This document shows positions 14,785 through 53,120 of a DNA stretch of 64,000 nt, in pieces; positions within the stretch are counted from its first letter, which is position 1; every line of letters starts with the position of its first letter. A program made the translations under genes and the position numbers. Source of the stretch: Iris pallida (Eukaryota > Streptophyta > Magnoliopsida > Asparagales > Iridaceae); NCBI GenBank assembly GCA_029216955.1, contig JANAVB010003400.1:11403654-11467653 (forward strand). The letters are read 5' to 3'. A model generated the notes under the pieces. The model made no database searches. It was given only the letters and a program-made list of their open reading frames with translations, and had not been told where the DNA came from.

Positions 14785-15010
14785 TTCGAAAAAAGCCTTG
14801 TTCTTTGGAAGATCTATCTCGTGTCTGGTACTGCATGGTTCCACTCTGCAAGAACTCCGAATCATTCTATTTAAGTTTATCCTCTTTATGATAAAGGATC
14901 CCCTTGCCCCGAAAGGGCCCGGCCCAATAAGGAAATCCCAATTCAGTAGGCCTTTCGATACAATCAAATAGATTGCCACAAGGGCGCCATATTCTAGGAG
15001 CCCAAACTAT
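14785..15010 (+). other. Probable plastid inverted-repeat spacer fragment
   Basis: The segment with CTCGTGTCTGGTACTGCATGG, a GGCCCGGCCCAATA motif and GGGCGCCATATTCTAGGAGC resembles conserved non-coding plastid sequence of the inverted-repeat region as I remember it. I cannot place it exactly. It directly follows the psbI piece. Confidence 0.4.
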
Positions 15011-15274
15011 GTCGAAATTTATTAAGGCTTCAGAATTTCGACTGCCATGACCTCCTCATCTGGGAAGTAGTGTGAGAGAGGAGAGTTATCGGGGACGGGG
15101 GGTGTGCCTTGAGATAATGCCTGAGGATGTTTAAGATGTTTCACGTTGCTCTCGTTGCAGAGGAGCTACTTCACATGAGCTACTTCAAATCGAGTCATTT
15201 CATCGTGTACCTTGCTGATTATGCTACCAAAGAACTTCATATTTCTCATATCAGTCGCAGTTTTGTCAATTATT

Positions 15275-15288
15275 AAAATGGAGGAGAT
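15275..15288 (+). other. Polypurine tract of the Copia element
   Basis: AAAATGGAGGAGAT lies directly before the 3' LTR start TGTTGACC, as expected for plus-strand priming in Copia elements. Confidence 0.7.
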
Positions 15289-16242
15289 TGTTGACCCATC
15301 TGGTCACAGTTAACTTGATTTTGATAATTAACATAAACTTCGAGTTGATACATGAAATACAAGACTTCAGAAGACTGTATTAAATCAATTCGAAAGCTGC
15401 GAAACAGTCGAGTTATTTTCTTTACTTATTCTGTATTTTATTTTTATTGAGTCTAGGACTTATGTGAGTATGATCGCATAGGCAATTAGTCGTAATCATC
15501 TACTCAAATTAGCCTATCCAAATTCTAACGTTTTCTAACCAAAACCAAACTCTCTTTTAATCAAAATATGCCACAATATATTTTGGAATCCAGGAAACAG
15601 AACTCGGAACGAGTTCACCCTGAACTCGATACTCCTGAAAACTCTCATAGTCAGAATGGGCTACCTATTATTTTGGCACACAACGTTCAAAATTTTGAAC
15701 GTTAGGGCATCAGAGCTCTGTTTGAACTATGTCCTAAAAAATACTATAACTAGAGAAGAAACTTTTCATTTCAATCATCAATTCATTCTTCATCTTCTCT
15801 ATTCTATAAAGTATTTCAGTCTTCAAATCACCAACACAACTCATATTCTTCTAAGCGCCGGTGTGTTTCTGATTCGAAGTGAACGAGTTATATAGGCTTG
15901 GTTTTCAAAGTTATTTGTTTAGAGTTGAAGTCTGTTCGTGCCCTTCAGATCAAAGCACGAAGTATAAAGAAGTCGACGTGCTCTTCGGATAAAAGCGTGT
16001 GGTGTAACTGCTATTCAAAAATAGTTAATTAACTCCGAGAAAGAGTTCTTGGGTCTGGACTAGTCCTCTCAGAGGGATACCAGGATAAAATCAATGTCTT
16101 TGAGTTTGCTCTCTATTACTCTACTGCTGACTTATTTGTTTATGTATACACTGTAGTGATTAACTGCCTTCATATTACATGAGTATTTTTAATTGGTGAT
16201 ATTTAATCCTGCTACACTCACAGAGTTGCCATCGATCCCTCA
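15289..16242 (+). repeat. 3' LTR of the Copia element
   Basis: The LTR is about 954 bp, starting TGTTGACC after the polypurine tract and ending CCCTCA at 16242. Its right half matches 3003-3494. The two halves differ at many sites and carry small indels, so the insertion is old. Confidence 0.8.
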
Positions 16243-16895
16243 CAACTTCTACTGTACCACCTCGTGGCATGGGGAGAGGGCGAGAAAATGGTCGAGGCTC
16301 TCTATTTATTCCTCGGCTCCTAATTACTTTTCACCATTGGAAATGCTGGAACCTTGCAGCCTTATTTCTCTGTCTTCCTCGACTTTGATTTATTTTCACC
16401 AAAAGAGATGCAAAGTCTTCGTCTCCTTGTCTCTCATAGCACCCGTCGCTCTCGTTTACTTTTGCATCCGACTGTGCTCCAACGACTGCTTCTTGAGTTC
16501 TGCGGTTTGCTATGGAAGACGCTACGAGAGAATAAGGCCTGCTGAAGTCCTCCTACTCATTGTGCTTAGCGGGAAAATAATCGGTTGGATTATGAGTGCC
16601 TACTCAAGCATTAGTTTCCTTGTGCACAAAGGGGGCGCTGGTAGGAGAACGCATATCAATGAAATCGAATGGGGGTGATGATGACATGGGCATGAGGCTA
16701 TCAGATCTTCAACTCATATCTTATGCTCCTTATAATCAGTGTATTTATTAGTTCTACATTGCACATCTCCAAACTACATTTAGGCAGACGCTTCTCTCTC
16801 ATTTATCCTAACAATCTTGGGAACATGAGTCTTTCCATGGGAGAAACCTTCAATCACTTCTTCACAAGTAGTCATGAGCTAAAATGATTTGATTA
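16243..16895. other. Unassigned sequence between Copia and the Mutator-like element
   Basis: A 161-codon open frame overlaps here (16193-16678) but begins inside the LTR and shows no family motif. It may be a scrap of another retroelement. No terminal repeats were found. Confidence 0.4.
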
Positions 16896-16905
16896 TAAAT
16901 TTAGA

Positions 16906-18145
16906 TAACTTATAAAGGCACTTCATTTTTTGATCAGGGCTAGTCCGGATTGGAGCTAGCCCAGATCTTTTTGGATTTTACTCAGGACATCCCATTTTTT
17001 TTGATTTAGGGCTGTCACAAAGTGAAATTCCCCCAAACCCAAATTTTTTCTCTCATTTGCAAAAATTTTTCTCTCTTCCTAAACCCTAACTCCTCTATTC
17101 TTCTTCTTCCTCTTCTCCTCCACCATTTCTCCATCCCCAAGCAAGAAGTTAATTTAAAAATTCCTAGAAATTTCTTCCCCCTAGAAATTTTCTCTCTTCC
17201 TCTTATCTTCCAAATTTTCTTCTCAAGAAGATCGATGGCACCCAAATTCTTTCTCTATTTGTTTTCAAAATCCTAGAAATTAAATTAAAAAATTCAAGCA
17301 TCCATTACATTGTTTATTTCAATTGTTTGTAGGCCATTTGAATTAAACTACATTCGGAGTGAAAAATTATCCATTTAAATTAAACACAAGTATGCACGAA
17401 CGAAAAAACTCTGCGTCGACCAGGACTGCCCAATTTTCTGGCAGTCCTACAAACTGAATGGACTGCCAGAAAACTGGGCAGTCCTAAGTCACAACATGTG
17501 AAACAAAGGACTGTCCAATTTTCTGGCAGTCCTACAAACTGAATGGACTGCCAGAAAATTGGGCAGTCCTAAGTCACAACATGTGAAACAAAGGACTGTC
17601 CATTTTTCTGGCAGTCCTTACTGTATTCAGGACTGCCAGAAAACTGGACAGTCCTACATACTGTAAGGACTGCCAGAAAAATGGACAGTCCTTTGTTTCA
17701 CATGCTGTGACTTAGGACTGTCCAGTTTTCTGGCAGTCCATTCAGTTTGTAGGACTGCCAGAAAATTGGGCAGTCCTTGTGTTGCACTAGTTGAACAGCA
17801 ATATTGGGGTTTCCTCCCATATTAGGGTTCGTATATTATGAGGTGCCTTTGGGTGCCATCAAAATTGAAAATGAGAAAAAAATTAGGGATAACAATATTA
17901 AATTTCCACCAATATTAGGGTTTAATATTTTTTTTGTTGTTGTTGTTCTTCTTTTTTTTTTCTTCTTCTTCTTCTTGTTGGATGGGTTGAGGAAGAAGAG
18001 GGAAAAAATAGAAGAAAAAAAAATGACTTTTATACCAAAGAATGGGATAGCCCTAATCAATTTTTTCAATGGCAAACTTGTAAATAATACAAAGTTTAAA
18101 ATGGGATAGCCCTGATAAAAATGTGAAGTGCCTTTATAACTAACC
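16906..18145. mobile_element. Non-autonomous Mutator-like transposon with fold-back core
   Basis: The terminal inverted repeats are at 16906-16946 and 18103-18145; both contain TTATAAAGGCACTTCA followed by a TATCAGGGCTA-like block. A second, subterminal inverted pair (about 16989-17016 and 18042-18072, ATGGGAT...GCCCTAA-type) extends the match inward. The element is flanked by identical TAAATTTAGA at 16896-16905 and 18146-18155. A 9-10 bp duplication with long inverted ends is the Mutator (MULE) signature. There is no transposase inside. The interior holds an AT- and pyrimidine-rich part and the palindrome array at 17422-17778. Confidence 0.75.
17422..17778. repeat. Nested palindrome array of a 25-bp inverted motif
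   Basis: The core motif GGACTG(C/T)CCA...TTTTCTGGCAGTCC occurs again and again in alternating orientation. Pairs form hairpins with a short loop (ACAAACTGAAT). Two near-identical 85-bp hairpin units at about 17422-17508 and 17509-17593 stand in tandem, and the second half (about 17640-17778) is largely their reverse complement. The whole block is therefore a palindrome made of palindromes. It is non-coding. Confidence 0.95.
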
Positions 18146-18155
18146 TAAATTTAGA

Positions 18156-18984
18156 AGCTCGAAAGCGACACATAATGTCAGCAAGCGATACATAATGTCA
18201 GCAGACCGCTTTCACATGAGATCTAACACGAGAAATTATTATATGGTCCAACCTCACCACATGGCAATAGTGAATGGTGAGCCCGGCCACTAATTTCTTA
18301 ACTAGTGAACCCACTTGAGGGGCGGTCGGCATTCTTTTACAAAGTAGCATTGCTCTAAGGATGTGTCAGAACTGCGGACCACACAGATCTCAGTATTATC
18401 ACGATCCCTCGACCGCGTTCCAATTTTACTGAATGACCAACTGGCAAAGGCAGTATTAACTGTTAATAAATCTGCTTTGAACAGCAACTTCTATATAAAA
18501 GGGACCAACAGGACAATGCGGCCTTCGGTTACAAAACCCTTAAAATCCCAGCAACCCTTGTGGAATTTATAAAAAGTAATTTCTGATTAATCACACTTAA
18601 AGCTGTCAGCAGTAATCTATGATAGTTAAGCCACAAAATAAAAGGGTTTAAAGAATTTCAATTACATTTCTAATCTCGATAAACCAAGAGTAGGCACCTC
18701 ACGCGATCAGTAAATACAAAATTTTGATAGGAACCGGAAAAATGTGAATTGCACTTCGCAAGCTGACTAGTGCTTGTTTAAAAGTTCTGGCTTCTTCTGT
18801 AAACTGTCCCCAAATAGACAAGATCTTCTGCATGCATCCCTTCAATATTGCAGCATATAAAAGCGATAGCAGTTTAATAGAGTTCAACCGCTTGTAGTAA
18901 CCAAAGCGGCCTTCCATTGAGCAGAACTAACTATGGAAGCAAGGTGTATAATCAAGGTTTTGCTGCGGAGCTCCACAAACTCAT
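18156..18984 (-). other. 3' flank and presumed 3' UTR of the UBP gene
   Basis: Sequence downstream of the UBP stop codon (18985-18987) on the minus strand. No coding potential or repeat was recognised. I did not find a clear AATAAA polyadenylation signal, so the transcript end is undefined. Confidence 0.4.
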
Positions 18985-47064
<28,080 letters not shown>

Positions 47065-47340
47065 AGCCCGCCAATTTTTTGAGATTTCGAAACCCTAGAT
47101 CGGTGGAACCGGGTCTGGAATTTGGGATCCGATAAGAGAATCGAGAGAGAGAAGAAGAAGAAGGGGATTGCGTGTTTTCTTCTTCTTGTTATTTCAAGGA
47201 AGAGGATCTACTAGATGCAGATGACGTGACCTGGAAAGAAAGGAGGGGCTGTAGGTACCGTTTTCTGGAGTTATTGAGAGGAGAGGAAAGGGAAATGGGG
47301 GAGGGGAACGGGCTCATGGAATTCTCTTTCTTAGTTATAC
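47065..47340 (-). promoter_or_regulatory. Presumed UBP 5' UTR and proximal promoter
   Basis: Directly upstream of the start codon on the minus strand is a CT/CTT-rich leader (about 47130-47195), common in plant 5' UTRs. AAACCCTAG at 47091-47099 (as read on plus) resembles a telo-box. No convincing TATA box was fixed. Confidence 0.4.
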
Positions 47341-47569
47341 ATTTGTATAACTACAAGTAGTGCACGTGCCATAGTGTCTTTTGTTCTTTCTTCTTTTTTC
47401 ACTTTTCAACGTGCCATGTGTCTTGTGTGTGTTTTCACAATTTCTGTTTTTTTTAATATACTAGTAAATATAGGTGTTTTGCATGTATAATAAGAATATT
47501 ATCTAATTATAGTTAAATATTTCTTTCATTTTATTTTTATTTTTATTTTTATTTTTTTAAAAATCAGCA

Positions 47570-48005
47570 CGTGCGGGCTCAGTTAAATCGTGTGTTTCCC
47601 TGCACACGATTTTTAGCCGGTCGTCATGTCGCTTCGGACTCTTCGTGCGGATCTTATCCGCACTGGCTTTTTCATCATCGTCCCACACGTACGCCTCGCG
47701 CACTCCGCACGCTCCCGAGCCTCACGCAACGTCTCGCTTCGTCCACGACGCCGAAGGCGCCCCTGACGTCTTCACGACGCCTACGACAGTCGATACCGTC
47801 CAGCCACCCGTTCTATGCGCACGATGTCCTTACGACGTCTTTTCGACGCCCATTGGACGCCGCACGACGGGTCGCGTGGTCGGCCGTCGTTTATACCCGT
47901 GGTAGAATGGTGCCGATCCTCGACTGCCCGCGCGGTGCCCCTAGACGTTGAGTTTTCATGCATGGGACGTCTCATTCTGTCCCACGCCAGCTCAGTATGT
48001 GGTTA
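47570..48005. other. GC- and CpG-rich stretch upstream of the UBP gene
   Basis: About 430 bases dense in CG dinucleotides (repeated ACGACG, GACGTC, CGCACG) contrast with the surrounding AT-rich DNA. Overlapping open frames (47571-47951 and others) are a by-product of the composition and show no domain. It may be a CpG island, or a piece of a transposon not yet mutated by methylation. Confidence 0.5.
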
Positions 48006-48217
48006 AGGTGCAAGGTATTTTTTTTTTGCTTGAGTTCGATTTTTCATGTTGACAAATTTAAACTTTTTTAACAATTTTTACATAATTTATTTTTAAATAA
48101 AATGGACCGTGATATAATGACGGCTCAGACGGCTCACTTTTGAGCCATTTTGAAGCATCATTATATAGTGGAAGATTTGTATGACAATTTATTTTGCAAT
48201 ACTATAAACTATTTTAA

Positions 48218-48538
48218 GGGTGTGTTTGATTGCAATGTGGAAAATATGTGGAAAAAAAATTAGTCCCATGGAATTATTTTCCTAGAAAAAATTCCATGTA
48301 ATTTTAAAAAAAATCATGGAAAACTTAATTTGGGTGTTTGATTGTTTTCCATGGAAATTGATATTTTTCCTATGGGTTGGACAAGTTTCATTTTCTACCA
48401 TTTTAGAAGAAAATATAGAAAATGATAGTTTTTTGGGAAAATAATTATATAGGAAATGTAAGCTATCAAACACTACAATTGGTAGAAAATTTGTGGTGGA
48501 AATATTTTCCATGGAAAAAAGTCCAATCAAACACAGCC
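48218..48538. mobile_element. Tourist-like MITE (PIF/Harbinger)
   Basis: The ends GGGTGTGTTTGATTG and, inverted, GGCTGTGTTTGATTG form TIRs, flanked by TAA at 48215-48217 and 48539-48541. The 321-bp length, TIR type and 3-bp TAA duplication are typical. The interior is an imperfect fold-back with repeated TTTTCCATGGAAA. Confidence 0.85.
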
Positions 48539-48907
48539 TAAAATAAATTTATTTTGAAATAATGAACATTTATTTTAGTTGGAAGTGTGTAGTTATCAGT
48601 AGTTTTTTCTTTTTCTTTTTTTTCCAGAATATGAAAGTTTTACGAGTGTGGTGAAGTCTATTAGTTTCCATATTGTTATATGACTAGAAGCCACGTTCAT
48701 TGGAGGTATCTTTTGTATGTATTTTTTTATTGCCTTTTTAAATGTATACATGTATAAAAATCATTTTGAATAGTATAAAAAAATTTGATGTATTTTTTTT
48801 TAGATGATAAATATTGTGCATAATTATTAGTGGTTACTAATCATGTTTATGAGAAGGTGTGTAATTTACATATTTTAATACCTAGTTAGTTTAGCTTATT
48901 TATTTAT

Positions 48908-48910
<3 letters not shown>
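48539..48910. other. AT-rich intergenic sequence
   Basis: No gene or element recognised. The part at 48861-48896 (GTGTGTAATTTACAT, ACCTAGTTA) is repeated at 61343-61375, on the other side of the split SINE. Confidence 0.5.

Positions 48911-48964
<54 letters not shown>
48911..48964. repeat. (GT)27 microsatellite
   Basis: A perfect GT run directly upstream of the SINE start. Confidence 0.95.
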
Positions 48965-48966
<2 letters not shown>

Positions 48967-48994
48967 AATGACCATCTAGCCAAGTGGTAGTGGT
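48965..48994 (+). mobile_element. SINE 5' part with A box (split element)
   Basis: GACCATCTAGCCAAGTGGTA holds a Pol III A-box-like TAGCCAAGTGG. The element is cut after GTGGT by the Gypsy-type element; its continuation begins at 61251. Confidence 0.7.
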
Positions 48995-51413
48995 TGTAGT
49001 GCCCCGTCCCGTTCAGTCAATCGGAGGAATAGGAACGCCGACGGCGTTCGGACTTAGCCTTGCAACGGCTGCTCGAAGACATCGCTCGGTCGAGGCGACC
49101 GCTTGCTCAGGTGGGATAGTTTCGGTAAACTTGCCTCATCTTAGCCTTCACACAATAAATCGCATGTTTTCAACTTGCACAAGTAGGCTTGATAATAAAA
49201 GAGACGAATCAACATAGATAAGGGAATAATCCCGACGGGTCGAATTGAGTTAGAATATGGAAAGGTCCAACGATCGTCGTAGAGTTGGTGCACGGCATGC
49301 TTTAAAAATGACACTCGATCCTTTGTCCCATGGCTTGGGAGAAGGAAAGTTGGTTTGAGTTGGCAAAGTTATGAACGTAGCCTAAGTCTTAGGCATCGCC
49401 CGCATGAATGCTTCATAAAGCATGCACGGTCCCATCGTCCAAGGCTTGGCATAGCCTTGACCCTCCCTATGAGTTAAGTTGCATCGCACGGCTTCTGGCG
49501 TAAGTCTAGGCGCCCAAATGACTTGGTCGTTCAGAAGTCAAATGCATGCGCGGCACGTTTCCTCAATACGAGGCTTGACGCAGCCTTTGCTCGTCGAGTC
49601 GTTGTGCGTTTAAGTCAGGCAAGTTATGTTAGGCTATCGGAGTGGTAGCAAGCACGGTCCTACGAGTTCTTCGGTTGGGTATAACCACATAGTCTTACGG
49701 TCTCAAGGCCCGTCATATAAAGTATGACTTGGGCGATGGCGTCGCGTAAAACGTAAGTCGGTTTAAGGCACGATGCACGGACTTAGTGTTTAAGGCATGA
49801 ACTACGGCTGATTTAATGAGTTTTGGAGAAAAGACTATCGAATAGGCATTCATGAGTTGAATGAAATGATATGGTAACATGGAAAGAATGCTCGCGACCG
49901 TGGGTCATCGAGGGATCTCAAATGATAGAAGTCTTGATATTGGTTTGAAAGAGATGGTAACATTGGAAGAGGAATGACTGTGTGAGACGTTAGTTTGTGT
50001 TGAGTCTTGCATGGTCATTGGACAACTTGTTGACAAGGGCGATTTGTTTCCTCGGACGATAACCCGGGGCCACGGGACCGTTCCGGCCTAGGAGGAAACC
50101 GAGGGTGAATGTGAGCGGGATAGCTGAGCCGAAAGGCAAGTATTCGATGGACGCTCATCAGGTCTAGCTACTTGCGGTGACCGGTCCATCCTATACCAGC
50201 TATGTGTCCAAGATAGCTTGTCATGCTAGTGACCTCATATAGATGAGTCGGCACGGGCGGCAATCCGCGAGTGTGCCTTTGGATTGAGTCGAGTATTAAG
50301 TGCACTATATCAAGGAGTCGAGTTAAATATATGTGTATAGTTTGAATACAATATTGGGCCTAAGATTTGGTTGCAACGTAGGCGACGTGCTTTGGCACGA
50401 GATGTGGCATCGAGTCTTATGTTGTCGGCATATAAGTTGCATATTATGATTGAGTTGTCTTGAGTTTAAGTCAGGAGATGCCGTAAGGAAAAGTTGGTCG
50501 AATGACACTTAGTTCACAAGTTGGATGGGTCAGTTGATGATTTAGTAGCGAAGGGCCGTAAGGCGACAAGGGCCGCGAGGCGGCAATATGATTGAGTCTC
50601 ATTTGAGTTGCGAGGCACGGCCTCAACAAGGACTTATAGCACGGTCACACGGGAATGGAGTCTTATTGCGTAGTTGCGTCTCTGATTTTAAGCCGTAAGG
50701 CAAGCACGACTTGATAGGTTAACGATGTTGAGTCGACATTGTTATTGCAAGCACGGGATGGTCTAGAGACATAAAATAGGCCAAGGCGTCGGTCCTAAAA
50801 TAATCCTAAGGCAAGAGTAGAAAGACAATCTAAAGGGACTATGTTGCACGAAGTAAATCAAACGTGTTGGTTTTATATGGGTGGGCGAGGAGCTCATTCC
50901 ACCAGTACAGTTGAGTACTGACACCCACATAGTTTTCATGTGTAGGCACAGGTAGAAGCTCGTGGCACGGAGCTCGTTTGGATGCGTTGAGGCACGGAGT
51001 CTTTGGCGATTCGAAGCGTGCGGCCACATGGAGTCAAGACTTATACGGGACATAATGTATGGACGTCGCCTTCCAAAGCATCCGCTGGCTCATGACATGT
51101 ATTGAGAGATGAGAGAGAGCTGAGTGACTTGTAATGTGAGATGAGTGAGCTTGAGAGACTTGTAATCTTGACCTTGCGCCCCACTGTAACCTTTATTTCA
51201 ATATCAATAAAAGAGTGTTTTGAAATGACTTGTGTTTTGCTTCAAATTTTGCTGCTATTATTCAATATCTCTGCTTGGGGCTTCTGTGCGACGACCCCAT
51301 CGCAGCCGCTGAAATCAGCCGTTATGGAACCCGCCTTGCACGAGCGCAACCTAGGCTCGTGTGGCATCACGCCTTAGCAAGGACGATCGCTCCTACGGGA
51401 GCGGGGCGTGACA
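48995..51413 (+). repeat. 5' LTR of the LARD-like element
   Basis: Begins TGTAGTGCCCCGTCC, ends GGGGCGTGACA. A CAATATCAATAAAAGAG polyadenylation-type stretch lies near 51200, about 210 bases before its end. Short ORFs inside have matching shadows in the 3' LTR and are not genes. Confidence 0.9.
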
Positions 51414-51416
51414 TAA

Positions 51417-51428
51417 TGGTATCAGAGC
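51417..51428 (+). other. Primer binding site, tRNA-iMet type
   Basis: TGGTATCAGAGC, three bases after the 5' LTR, exactly the common plant initiator-Met PBS. Confidence 0.9.
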
Positions 51429-52524
51429 ACGGCTTTACGTCCTTGGACTATCGATTGAATTCTTTAACTTCGATGTTTCTGCAAACTCTGTTGCCTTCGT
51501 AAGTTGATATCGTTGGTGCGCTCTCTCTCAAATGTCCCACGGATGTCCATACAATAAGTCTAACTATTTTGTAAAATATAGAAGAACAGTTTTTGACAAA
51601 ACAAAAAGATGGTTCGCGTAAGCACGGTTGGCTAAGTCGGGCTGGGCATATACACCAAATTTGCATCGACCTTAGCAAAGTCGAGTGCGGGATTCGTAAT
51701 GTTTCGAGCAAGAATGAGTTAGACTTGATTTAGTAAATGAGATGACTATCGATAGGGGTGCTATCGAGCGACGATAACATCGATGCGATATAGATGAGCG
51801 TGCTTGAAAATTGAGGAATAGTTCGAACGGAAAATTTGAAGAAGTCGATCTTGATTCAAATGATAAGTTAAGGATTTGTTGAATGACTTCATCCATGAGT
51901 GGTGTATGTGATAGCGTCAGGGATAGCGATCGATCGATTGAGGATGCGGGGTGTCGATGAGTCAATCAGCAAGTGTAGCATGTATGCAAAGTCGTAGATT
52001 GAGTATCGTTGAACAAAGTTTAGTCTTGAGAATTGACGAGTCGATTCGAATAACCTAGAAATTGACGCGCACGGAACGTGCACAGGATTGAGGATTGTGC
52101 GAGTATGTAGTACAAAAATGATTGAGTAGGTGAAATCAAATCGAGGAAAAGTTAAGGTGTAACGAACGGATGACTTGATAAAGGAAATCGATAGGTGAAT
52201 AGTATAGAAAAATTAGCATGATTGGAAGATAGCGTGCATAAGAAAGTTAAATTTTGAAGTTACACAATGACTCTGAGGATTGGAATGGATGTCATTCGAT
52301 GATTGAGTTAGCAAGAATGATGCAATTGAGAAAATACGTTGGTCGATGACTTAAGATAAAGGGATAATGATCGAACTTGAATTGAATGTCGAGGAGATTA
52401 TCCAATCGAACGATGGCATCATTCGTACGACTCGAAATTGGTTGCAAAGAAAGATCGTCAGGTTACGCATATCGTCGATGGTATTGAGGCGTATCAAAGA
52501 TCGATATGCGATAACTCGGGGGTA
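51429..52524 (+). other. Internal non-coding part of the LARD-like element, left
   Basis: GA- and CGA-rich sequence with no gag or pol motif. Open frames are short and on either strand. Confidence 0.6.
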
Positions 52525-53106
52525 CTCTGTGTAACACCCAGTTTCTGGAATGAGGGTATTTTTGGAATGTTGTATTTATAAATATTATTTAATTATATTT
52601 ATTTCACATTATAATTTTTGGTGATTTTTAATTATTTTTAAAATCAATTTAAAACTGTTTTAAGTCATGACTTGTAATTTTGATGTGCTGTAAGTGAAAC
52701 CCTAGTGATTGCCTGACCTAGAGCCTGGCCATGTTATTAGGATAATTTATTTCTACTTTTGAGCATGAGGGTATTTTGGTCATTTGGCCCCTTTGAATTA
52801 TTTTATGATTTATTGTACTGGTGATTGTCAATTTTGACTTTCGACTAGCTGTGACTTAAGAGACTGTCCTAGACTTTGACCTTGACTTGGTGACCTAGTT
52901 AACATGGTATGGACCCTATTTTAACTTAAGTCAACTCAAGTTAGGACACTTAGGATCAAGTTTGAAGTAGGAGGATTGGTGAATTGGTCCATAGGCTTGA
53001 GACCTAGAAATTGGTTCCATGACTAGTACAACTTGGCCCATAGCCATTAGACTAAGCCATAACCCTAATTTTCTACTTTCTAACCAACCACTAGGGCTCC
53101 CCCTTC

Positions 53107-53120
53107 CCTATAAATAATCT
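53107..53120 (+). promoter_or_regulatory. Putative LTR TATA box
   Basis: CCCTATAAATAATC, a strong plant TATA context, lies in the first part of the solo LTR before a pyrimidine-rich stretch. Confidence 0.5.

Noticed and set aside
16193..16678. 161-codon open frame
   Set aside because: It begins inside the Copia 3' LTR and has no motif, homologous neighbour or splice context.
17422..17778. Regular repeats suggesting a CRISPR array
   Set aside because: The units are inverted and nested rather than direct repeats with unique spacers, and the window is plant nuclear DNA.
47571..47951. 126-codon open frame in the GC-rich stretch
   Set aside because: Several frames on both strands are open at once, as expected from high GC; no conserved domain.
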